Under the pieces are notes generated by a model. It was not told the DNA's origin, searched no databases, and saw nothing but the letters and a program-made list of their open reading frames with translations. Positions 57,201 to 64,000 of a DNA stretch of 64,000 nt are shown here, in pieces. A program made the position numbers and the translations under genes. This DNA comes from Lampris incognitus (Eukaryota; Chordata; Actinopteri; Lampriformes; Lampridae). The stretch lies in contig NC_079222.1 in the NCBI RefSeq assembly GCF_029633865.1, forward strand, positions 34,247,934-34,311,933, in the 5' to 3' direction. Numbering within the stretch: the first letter of the stretch is position 1; every line of letters starts with the position of its first letter.

Positions 57201-60200
57201 CTTTTTTCATTTATTTAGTACCTCATTGTATCCAAGTGGGGCTTAAATTCAGTACAGTGTGGTAAATGTCTTATAGGACAGAGGTCCAAATTCGATGTAG
57301 AGTCCTTCTCCAAACTGCTTCAGAAGATGATGGAAGTAAAAAACAGCAGAACTAAGAAACTTAAATCCCCGAGTGAAACGACGGCCACCAAAAGAACCAG
57401 AAGAAAGGCTAAAGGTAACCTAACTGCTTCCTGTCAAAGGTCTTCATCAGATTTGACCCCCAGTAAACTGTCAAAAGGATATTTCATCTCATTAATTTCC
57501 CCACGGTTTTCCCTGAGTTGTCGTGATATCTATGTTTGCAATATTTGTCTGTCCTTTAGGGAAGAAAGCTGTAAGGGAGCTCAGTGATTTGGAGGAGGAG
57601 GAAAATGGTTCTTCTGATTTGGAAGAGGTGAGCGGAGAGACAGTGAATGAGGACATCTGTAATAAAGAGGGACCCCCTGTTTCCAAATCAAAGAGGAAAT
57701 CCAGAAGAAAGCCTGAAGACCAGGCATCACCTGAGCAGCCAGAGGAAAAGAAGACAAAAACAGATCACATAACCAGTGAACAAGATACACAAGGTCCGCT
57801 CTGTTTCATTACATTTCAGAATGGGTTGTATTGGCTGCAACACAAATGAGTTCAGTGTTGACTTCTGTCATTTATTGCCTGTTCATACTCAGGTGAGGCA
57901 AGTTTACCTGAAGATGCAGAGGCAGTATTGCCTGAGGACCACTCAACTCTTGACAGGTATTTTACCTAAGATGTTATATACTTGCTTGTATCCCCTTGTT
58001 TGGGATTCAAAATTTCTGAATTTGTTTTTTTCCATATATACAGTCCTGAAAATTCAGAATCTGTGAAGTCTGCAAAGGGCACAATGAACAAACCAGCTCG
58101 GCTCTCAAGAACAAAAACGCCCAAATTGCCCTTGCCATTGGGCCGTAAATTGGGGAAGAAAGGCCCGCGACCCTCTATAAAGGTCAAAGATGCCACCCCA
58201 GATCCACTAAAAGAGAACACTTGTGAGGAAGCCCCCAAGGAGCCGGTGAGAGATGAAGTTCCAGTTTAAACAAGCAATAAGCTGATGTTTTTCATATGTG
58301 CTGAACATTACCTTAACCTTTAGGTTGATGGAAATGCATCGCTTGTGGGGCCAACAAAGCAGAAGAAACCAGATAATGACAATTCTTCGGAATCTGAAGG
58401 GGAAACCCTTGTTACGCCACCCAAGCCTACAAGGTACAACAGTTTCACATTCTCACACTGGTTCCTAAACTATTTAAGGTACTATGCGTAGTATTTCAGC
58501 TTTCCTGAAGAATAGTATGGCAGCAGGAGTTGCTAAATGGTGCTCGTTGAAACAAAATAATGACGTCGACAACTCACTGCCCTCCCACTCACCAGATTTT
58601 TGCACTTAAGAACAGAGTAAAAATGCCTGTTCAATAACATTATTTGTTATTTGACCCCCAAAACTTGTTTTGCCGTCATAGTCTTAAGCAAACCTAACAG
58701 CGATAGTAGGCAACAATCGCTAAATAGGGTGTTTGACAATTACTGATGTTGGCAAATGTGCTGCGTATCCACTACCTTCATTTTTTTTGTTTTAATGTTC
58801 ATTTCTTGCTTTGATATGTTGTTATTTACATCAGTCAATGATAAGTATAAGGATTAAAGTATAAATAAACAAGTCACCTTTAAAAAGTGCTCTAAAGGGG
58901 TGTCCAGGTGGTGTGGCGGTCTATTCCGTTTCCTGCCAGCACGGGGATCGGCGGTTCGAATCCCTGTGTTACTTCTGGCTTGGTCGGGTGTTCCTACAGA
59001 CACAATTGGCCGTGTCTGCAGGTGGGAGGCCGGATGTGGGTATGTGTCCTGGTCGGTCGGGGGCGCCTGTTCGAGGAGGAGGGAGAACTGGGGGGGAATA
59101 GCGTGATCCTCCCACGTGCTACGCCCCCCTGGCGAAACTCCTCCCTGTCAGGTGAAAAGAGGCGGCTGGTGACTCCACGTGGAGGAGGCATGTGGTAGTC
59201 TGCAGCCCTCCCCGGATCGGCAGAGGGGGTGGAGCAACGACCGGGATGGCTCAGAAGAGTCGGGTGATTGGCCAGGTACAATTGGGGCGAAAAAGGGGGA
59301 ACCCCCCCCCCCTCAAAAAAAGTGCTCTAAATAGATTTTTTTCCCATCATTGCAAATACATTTGCTAACCATTGTGTGACTTTGTTGTAGGTATGGAAGA
59401 ATGCCCAAACCCATCCAACCCTTGAATTATTCTCCCAAGGAAGATGCACATTCATCTTTATCTGAAGCCACTTGTGACCCTGCCTCCCCAGTGGCGTCCC
59501 CCACCACTGCTGTCAAGCCGAAACCCAGGCAGCCACCTAGAAAAGCCAGGTCTTCAAAAACCCATTCAATACAAGGATCCAAAAAGCCAAAATTGGTAAC
59601 CCTCAGGTCCTCTCAGTCAGAATATGATGATGATGATAGTCATGATGATGATGATGATGAAACGCAAAGAGAAGCAGAGGAGGTGGAAGAGCAGCGTCAT
59701 CCTTCAAGCCCAAAGGAAAGCAGTGCTTTTGCATTTGTGCCGGCCAGCCTACGCTCCCCACAACCTGTAGTGTCAGAGGTTGAAGAGACCTTGGCGGAGG
59801 TATGCGAGACAACCCTTTATATCTCAAAGATGAATTCCATCTTTTTATTTCAGTGTATAAGATCCTATTCTTCAGTTTTGTCAATATTTCCTTTCTGTAA
59901 TTATCTTTAGATCTTTATTTCATTTGGTTTGTAGAAAATATTATTTCATTTGGTTTGTAGAAATGACACAATATTTGCCTTTGTTTTTGATTATGCATGG
60001 TTTTACATTTCATATTTCATGTCCTCCATCCTGCCCCCCTCCCCACATGTCATGCTTAGCTTGATATTTTAACGCATATCCCTGATGTGCTGGGCATCCC
60101 CCAAGATGCCCTTTGTCCTGATGCCTCGTGTGAACAGGCACAAGATGAGTCAGGCACAGCTTCCTGTGAGCATCACTTGGACCTGCATGTTGTAAGTGCT

Positions 60201-63200
60201 CCAGCCTACTGTGTACATTGAAATATTAACCACTCAGTACAGTTACACTTGTCATTTAAATGCATTGTGGACATTTGATCTAAAGTGATCCGATGTTCTG
60301 TGGCTCCATTGTAGCACATGTACTGAAAAGCACGAGAGGTAATTTTACATTGTTGTCCATATTACTTAATTCTGCTTATATTTTCATTTTGTTTGCTTCA
60401 ACGCAGTTTATAAGCCTCACTATCTTAAAACCAGGCCTGATGGGTCTAAGAAGAAAAACAACTCCTCCCACACTCAGCCCGTTGGTTTGGATTTGCAGTA
60501 GTCTTTGTGGCCCGTTGTTCTCTGACGCTGAACCTCTCCGAAGCGATGCTCATAATTAAGGTGTTCATTGTCTGGAGCCTCTGGTCTGCACCACCCTTGG
60601 CTGTTGCTTCAAGGGCTGCATCCACATCTTCGTCAAACTGGCACCACTCTCTTTGTTGGCAGCAGGCCACAAAACCTGACAATGTTCTGATGGTCTACTT
60701 TGGGGTGTAGCTCATGGTGCTTGGAGGTTCTGGCCACTGTAGGGATTCTCCAGACCTTGCTCCTCCTCTGTCTCACCAGGTGCTGTATCAGGTACTTGCA
60801 CTGTGCTTTGCACCACTTGCTCCTTCCTCAAGCAGCCCATCTGGGTCTGGTGGATCTTTAGACCTCTTGGGTTTTGCAGACCTTGCCGCATCAACAGACT
60901 GCACTCGTAGTCATTTGCTCATTAGCTTAGGTCATTATCAGTATATCCATCCATTTGAAGTGCTCATCCTCCCCCTCTCTTGGGCACCCCTGGGGGTATT
61001 TCTCTGAAAGGCTCTTTGTAGCATATTTGTGGGTGCTCCATCTAGAGAGCTTCAGTTTGGGGTGCTAACCCTCCTGCCCTGGTTGCCATCTCTCTGAGCT
61101 GTCCAATGCCTCTTCAGTTGTCCCCACACTATTCACAATTGTCATCCAGCCTTTTCCTGGAAGTCACTGGCATCCCATACTGAGTTAGTTCTTTGATACA
61201 CCATGTAGTGCAACCTGGACACATCGTCAGTAATGAACCCGGGGTCATCAGCCGTTTCATGTCTTAACATCAGACACCCTTGCCCGAGCGACCCAGCCAG
61301 GGTGACTTGTCCAGGTAGCGCATAACGCCACGTGTCACCCATCTTCACCCAGAGCCAACGGGAAGCCTTTTCCACAGCTTCCAAGACGTTCCTAATGGCT
61401 CTTCTTCTTTGCAGTCCACAAGTCCTCATGTGTCCCAGGACCCAGTGTAGCGACTGGCCTGCAAAGCCCCTGTAGCCCACTTCAACCAGCTAGCCAACAG
61501 TGGGCCTTCCAACCATTCCTCTGACGCTCAGCCCATCAGTTTGGATTTGCACTAGTCTTGGTGGCCTGTCGTTCCTTGACGCCGAACCACTCAGAAGCGG
61601 TGCTCTTTAGTAAGGTTAAACGTTGTCTAGTCTTAATTCATTCTAGGAATTATATTGTATATAGGGTATGCTGTAATAAGTTGGATGGGGAGTTTTTTTT
61701 CACATCAATTTTTAACTTTGTGTGTACATCAAATTATAATTCATACAGATATGAAATGTAATTGGGCCAACTATTACTTTTTTTCCATAAGTGGCGACAG
61801 GCATGAGCGGAAGTCCATGAATACTGGGATGACATCCAGCGCTTTACCTGTGTCCCCATCCATAGGGGTAGTGGTTGTGTCAGGAAGGGTATCCGATGTA
61901 AAATTTTGCAATATCAATATGCAGATTGACAAGACCATACCGGATCGGTCGAGGCCCAGGTTATCAACGGCCGCCATTGGCGCTGTGCCCTCACAGGGTA
62001 CCGATGGAAACTATAAAATCCACTGTGGCGACCCCTGAGAAACAGGGAACAAGCCGAACGAAGAAGATTACTTTTTTTCCAAATCACATTTGTTCAAGAA
62101 AATTCTATTTCCTTTACAACTTGGGTCTTATTTTCAGTTTCTACCATCATGGGTATTGGTTATGATAACATTTTACTCACTGGCTTTGTTCTTGAGATTT
62201 TTGAGACAGGACCACCACTAGATGTAGCTTTACAATGACGTTGTTTGGCATTATATTCTTACGAGGCACTGCAGCATGAACCTTAAAACCGTCCTTTCAA
62301 TGACGACAAGAAAGCCGTAGTGCCTCAGATAGACTGTGTACATGATTTCCCCTTATCTGTGACTTATCATTTGCGCTGGAAGAGTAGGTGGTCATTGAGT
62401 AGTCTAGTACTACCTATGGTAAGAATAGGCTGGTCATTCCTGCAAGTCTAACCAAGAAATAGCTGAACAGTGTAATTGACCAATGATAAAATTGTGCATT
62501 TCAGGTAATAACTTAACTTGTACTCTCATTTTCACTTCCAAATACATGGTTTAGATAAGTGGGTTAAATTGGACTATTTGGGGGGCGTCTGGGTGGCGTG
62601 GCAGTCTATTCCGTCGCCAACAACACGAGGATCGCCGGATTGAATCCCTGTGTTACCTCCGGCTTGGTCAGGCATCCCTACAGACACAATATGCCGTGTC
62701 TGCAGGCAGGAAGCCGGATGTGGGTGTGTCCTGGTCACTGCACTAGCGCCTCTCCTGGTTGGTCGGGGCACCTGTTCGGGGTGGGGAGGGGGAACTGGGG
62801 GGAATAGCGTGATCCTCCCACACCTTACGTCCCCCTGGTGAAACTCCTCACTGTCAGGTGAAAAGAAGCGGCTGGTGACTCCACATGTATCGGCGAAGGC
62901 ATGTGGTAGTCTGCAGCCCTCCCCGGATTGACAGAAGGGGTGGAGCAGTGACCGGACAGCTCAGAAGAGTGGGGTAATTGGCCAAGTACAATTGGGGAGA
63001 AAAAGGAAGACACCCCCCCCCCCCAATAAATAAATAAATAAATTGGACTGTTTGAAACATGACTGACAGTCATGCTCCATTGCTTTTTGAGACACTGCTG
63101 TGAAGTGGTGTCAAGTAGGTGGTCCCATATCTAGAATCTCTAAAGTAAAGCCAGTGAGAAAAATAATAGCATAACAGATATGTGTGATGTCAAAAGCTAT

Positions 63201-63586
63201 GAAAGTAAGACCCAGGCTGTAAAAAAAAAGGAATTTTCCTTTAACAATTAAACAATGCTATAACTTGTCACAGGTGGTTCATGAAACTTCCTTTTAAAAT
63301 TACTTAAACTTGTTCATGTGTTTACCTTTCAGGATGTGAAAGATTTCCTGTCTGCTGACCAAATGGAAGGTATACTGGAAAAAGTATCCTAAATAACTCC
63401 AATTGTTATAAGTTTTTTTCATAGAAAATAATAATAATAATCAGTTATTGTACTCTTCTGTCTGTGTCTTAGCATCTGAGAAAGACAGCTACAATGAGGC
63501 TGCCCAAACCTTGTTGACCATTGGAAACGTTACTCATCTCTCCCAGACATCACAGAATCAGCAGGTCACACAAGATCATGGATCAG
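48050..63586 (+). CDS. bdp1: BDP1, TFIIIB B'' subunit (5' part, exons 1-17 of coding region)
   Basis: BDP1 joins TBP and BRF1/BRF2 in TFIIIB, which recruits RNA polymerase III to tRNA, 5S and U6 promoters. Seventeen exons, all in phase, give about 957 residues; the gene continues right of the window. Visible: an N-terminus MIRRSRINVRP like the vertebrate MFRRARLSVKP; a basic coiled segment (RLKKARKLRELLKQE); IYYMPMSNPMT; an acidic patch; VPRVKVAEDGSLIIDEE; and the SANT region (FERGSTTTYSSFRK, PWSDEETDMFFLAVSMVGTD, QLFPHRTRSEIKNKFKKEE), about residues 400-475. Later exons are Lys/Pro/acidic linkers ending in FVPASLRSPQPV and AAQTLLTIGNV, both matching C-terminal vertebrate BDP1. The long repeat block of mammalian BDP1 is not seen between SANT and these motifs. 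Start chosen because the acceptor is one base upstream and A is at -3. Confidence 0.95.
48318..48966 (+). CDS. bdp1: BDP1 coding exon 2
   Basis: Ser/Pro/Thr-rich linker with QRRKRFSFKPRVAPG, then the conserved RLKKARKLRELLKQEICKEK. Acceptor TTGTGCAG, donor GTGATC. Confidence 0.93.
49089..49192 (+). CDS. bdp1: BDP1 coding exon 3
   Basis: KHKKDKARAKEYVTDPAIMT then LRELIYYMPMSNPMT, a conserved N-terminal block. Donor GTAAGT. Confidence 0.95.
49200..49910. repeat. inverted pair of a dispersed repeat in BDP1 intron 3
   Basis: The right part (49570-49905) reads ACTGAAGAAGTCACTTAG and TGGATTATTGAGC-type sequence in plus; the left part (49245-49470) has the same in minus (GTTCATCTGGACACAGCG, CCACACTTAGTGCAGG). 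Same family as 2990-3240, 10400-10670 and 25080-25140. Confidence 0.7.
49968..50033 (+). CDS. bdp1: BDP1 coding exon 4
   Basis: SYIEDSLCANETEVPPVSVK; donor GTAAGA. Poorly conserved linker; called on phase and splice sites. Confidence 0.8.
50034..51964 (+). other. BDP1 intron 4, AT-rich
   Basis: Mostly A/T with (AAT)n at 50246-50284. I see no recognisable element. Confidence 0.7.
51965..52120 (+). CDS. bdp1: BDP1 coding exon 5
   Basis: Acidic HEMEDLEEEDEMEANDEQAE and then VPRVKVAEDGSLIIDEE, the conserved pre-SANT motif. Donor GTCAGT. Confidence 0.96.
52745..53450 (-). pseudogene. RTE-type LINE C-terminal remnant in BDP1 intron 5
   Basis: Minus strand from about 53450; the clear part (52813-53163) has TVALTKRQEAELEVAESKRL, GHVWGRDAGYIGRRML and GKRKRGRPKRRFMDVV, the tail of teleost RTE/Rex3-like ORF2. 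It ends at 52745 with the 3' TGGCAACCCCTAACAGG-type end and (TAG)n. RT core frames are broken. Confidence 0.75.
53610..53738 (-). mobile_element. SINE family 4 tail with (CATC)n
   Basis: GTTTATCCTGCTCTCATGG and CGTTGGGCAGTAGGCAGGG, preceded by a CATC run (53597-53630). Confidence 0.75.
54063..54840 (-). mobile_element. retroposon with ATTCCTG-type end, two joined segments
   Basis: Minus strand copies of the family in DAB2 intron 4: CATGCAGACCGGTAGTTCC near 54300 and a second, similar segment from 54500 to 54840 (GGCCTCACCCAGTACCAATT). The second repeats the TTTGTCCAC/GCAGCAGACC parts, so the head is duplicated. Confidence 0.6.
55246..55379 (+). CDS. bdp1: BDP1 coding exon 6: start of SANT region
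   Basis: SLTVEVKRAKGPNPIEDRDP, IFERGSTTTYSSFRKGSYAK and PWSDE; almost identical to human. Acceptor GTGTCACAG; the donor GTTTAA is weak. Confidence 0.96.
55507..55601 (+). CDS. bdp1: BDP1 coding exon 7: SANT domain
   Basis: ETDMFFLAVSMVGTDFSMIG then QLFPHRTRSEIK: helices 2 and 3 of the Myb-like SANT fold. Donor GTCTGT. Confidence 0.97.
55727..55781 (+). CDS. bdp1: BDP1 coding exon 8: end of SANT
   Basis: NKFKKEERANAWRIDKAC, a basic extension; donor GTAAGT, phase 1. Confidence 0.95.
55880..56055 (-). mobile_element. retroposon tail fragment in BDP1 intron 8
   Basis: GAAATCAGAATCAGAAACAC and CAGCAGTGCAGCACAAAGAC on plus; matches the end of the ATTCCTG retroposon in reverse. Confidence 0.55.
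56080..56166 (-). mobile_element. SINE family 1 tail fragment
   Basis: CAAATTGTACTTGGCCAATT and GAGCCGTCTCGGTCGCTGCT next to a (TTTA)n and poly-C run. Confidence 0.8.
56300..57276 (+). other. rest of BDP1 intron 8, no recognisable feature
   Basis: A (AATC)n run ends at about 56299; after it the sequence is AT-rich without familiar elements. Confidence 0.6.
57277..57414 (+). CDS. bdp1: BDP1 coding exon 9
   Basis: RQRSKFDVESFSKLLQKMME then a Lys/Arg-rich run (KRTRRKAK); matches the human block following SANT (FDFFAHLLQKVL). Acceptor GTCTTATAG, donor GTAACC. Confidence 0.92.
57560..57793 (+). CDS. bdp1: BDP1 coding exon 10
   Basis: GKKAVRELSDLEEEENGSSD onward; acidic then basic linker (KSKRKSRRKPED). 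Acceptor TGTCCTTTAG; the donor GTCCGC is poor. Confidence 0.82.
57893..57956 (+). CDS. bdp1: BDP1 coding exon 11
   Basis: GEASLPEDAEAVLPEDHSTL plus D; called on phase and splice sites (TTCATACTCAG, GTATTT). Confidence 0.75.
58044..58245 (+). CDS. bdp1: BDP1 coding exon 12
   Basis: SPENSESVKSAKG to a Lys/Pro-rich run (RTKTPKLPLPLGRKLGKKGP), probably one decayed unit of the RGRxxKPKPN-type repeat of mammals. Donor GTGAGA. Confidence 0.85.
58324..58433 (+). CDS. bdp1: BDP1 coding exon 13
   Basis: VDGNASLVGPTKQKKPDNDN then SSESEGETLVTPPKPT. Acceptor TTAACCTTTAG, donor GTACAA. Confidence 0.85.
58898..59318 (+). mobile_element. SINE family 1, near full length, in BDP1 intron 13
   Basis: Starts GGGGTGTCCAGGTGGTGTGG, B box GGTTCGAATCC, body, tail AATTGGGGCGAAAAAGGGGG. 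AAAAGTGCTCTAAA lies on both sides (58883-58896 and about 59318-59331), a likely target duplication. Confidence 0.93.
59391..59799 (+). CDS. bdp1: BDP1 coding exon 14
   Basis: RYGRMPKPIQPLNYSPKEDA, a Ser/Pro/Lys linker, KPKLVTLRSSQSEYDDDDS, a long acidic run, then AFAFVPASLRSPQPVVSEVE, which corresponds to the human FVPVGLRSPEPVSAQIE. Donor GTATGC. Confidence 0.95.
60060..60191 (+). CDS. bdp1: BDP1 coding exon 15
   Basis: LDILTHIPDVLGIPQDALCP onward, matching the human LEITVNVPDVG start. Acceptor ATGTCATGCTTAG, donor GTAAGT. Confidence 0.9.
60440..60960 (-). pseudogene. LINE N-terminal region remnant in BDP1 intron 15
   Basis: Minus strand: CQFDEDVDAALEATAKGGAD then RLQTMNTLIMSIASERFSV, the pre-RT region of a teleost LINE. 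No RT. Confidence 0.55.
61020..61620 (-). pseudogene. internally deleted LINE remnant
   Basis: Minus strand: the same pre-RT motif (61530-61615, VKERQATKTSANPN-like) joins directly to a C-terminal tail (VGYRGFAGQSLHWVLGHM region and RRRAIRNVLEAVEKASRWLW), so the RT core is deleted. Confidence 0.55.
61785..62070 (+). mobile_element. RTE-type LINE 3' tail
   Basis: Ends CACTGTGGCGACCCCTGAGA and GCCGAACGAAGAAGA, the 3' signature of teleost RTE elements. No frame. Confidence 0.6.
62581..63044 (+). mobile_element. SINE family 1, full length, in BDP1 intron 15
   Basis: Starts GGGGCGTCTGGGTGGCGTGG, B box degraded (GGATTGAATCC), complete body, tail AATTGGGGAGAAAAAGG. AAATTGGACT(A/G)TTTG lies on both sides (62564-62578 and 63040-63054), a likely target duplication with one difference. 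Confidence 0.93.
63333..63369 (+). CDS. bdp1: BDP1 coding exon 16 (37 bp)
   Basis: DVKDFLSADQME; acceptor TGTTTACCTTTCAG, donor GTATAC. Very short but in phase. Confidence 0.75.
63473..63586 (+). CDS. bdp1: BDP1 coding exon 17
   Basis: SEKDSYNEAAQTLLTIGNVT matches the human STEAAITLLTMGD block. Acceptor CTGTGTCTTAG, donor GTGAGA, phase 1 out; the next exon lies beyond the window. Confidence 0.9.
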
Positions 63587-63947
63587 GTGAGACACACTGT
63601 GACAGAACTGGTGTCACGGGAGGGGTTCGGAAGGAAAGAGGACTCAGTTTAGGTGCTAACACGAGCTTTTTATTTGATGATGTGTCTGACTCCGCATGGG
63701 CTGGTGCGCTCTGGCGCTGGAGCCACTGCCTCCCTCTGTCTCTCAGGGTGCTCTCATACTAGAGCTATTGGTGCAGACCCAAGTCTGCTTGAGCCGTTAG
63801 TTTGGTTCGTTTTGTTGATATGCATGCTGTTTTCCGAACTCTGGTGCACACCAAGGGACAATACCCAAGTCCTCCAGAAAACAGGGGTCTGGGGGTACGG
63901 TTCACCTAAACTCCAGTGTGGTTTGCATTTGGTATAAAAGCTTGTGT

Positions 63948-64000
63948 CCGGGTAGGTGACGGTCTATTCTGTTGCCTACCAACACGGGGATCGTCGGTTC
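63948..64000 (+). mobile_element. SINE family 1 head, cut by window edge
   Basis: TCCGGGTAGGTGACGGTCTA to the start of the B box (CGTCGGTTC) at the last base. Confidence 0.85.

Overview
The window is nuclear DNA from a ray-finned (teleost) fish. The genes are vertebrate, with GT-AG introns, and the intergenic space is full of repeats typical of teleosts: tRNA-derived SINEs, Tc1, Tigger and hAT elements, Gypsy LTR pieces, RTE-type LINE fragments and long microsatellites. I could not fix the species. I found no prokaryotic, CRISPR or operon-type features.

Three protein-coding genes can be read exon by exon, with reading phase preserved at every junction. (1) Complement C9 lies on the minus strand at 1-5024. 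Its first five coding exons and part of the sixth are present: signal peptide, TSP1, LDLR-A and the start of MACPF. The rest lies left of the window. (2) DAB2, the clathrin adaptor, is on the plus strand at 26996-33977. All 13 coding exons are present and give an 808-residue product with PTB domain, clathrin, AP-2 and EH-domain motifs, and a C-terminal myosin VI region. (3) BDP1, the B'' subunit of TFIIIB, is on the plus strand from 48050. Seventeen coding exons give about 957 residues including the SANT domain, and the gene runs off the right edge. C9 and DAB2 are divergent (head to head) and share about 22 kb of repeat-rich intergenic DNA. DAB2 and BDP1 are in tandem.

Layout. 0-5 kb: C9 exons, with a Tigger element carrying a SINE in intron 4 and a 1.96-kb composite repeat in intron 2. 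5-22 kb: intergenic DNA with an AT-rich MITE, a 0.7-kb foldback/minisatellite block, a probable LTR with eight inverted CCAAT boxes, the second copy of the composite repeat, a second Tigger element carrying a 28S rRNA fragment, several SINEs and an inverted repeat containing telomere-like repeats. 22-27 kb: GC-rich candidate DAB2 promoter, a hAT MITE and a 16-copy minisatellite just before the DAB2 start codon. 27-34.7 kb: DAB2. 34.7-45.4 kb: transposon graveyard (hAT remnant, inverted Gypsy pol tails, MULE-like foldback, three LINE RT remnants, Gypsy gag with its LTR). 45.4-48 kb: candidate BDP1 promoter with ZNF143 and YY1 motifs, and intron 1. 48-64 kb: BDP1, with LINE and SINE insertions in its introns.

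The three genes have no common pathway: C9 is a plasma pore-forming complement protein, DAB2 an endocytic adaptor, BDP1 a nuclear Pol III factor. I found no convincing new multi-gene system. The most unusual items are structural: a captured rRNA fragment in a DNA transposon, a chimeric reverse transcriptase joined at motif B, a MULE-like foldback with 9-bp target duplication, a duplicated composite repeat bracketed by direct repeats, and a hierarchical palindromic satellite.
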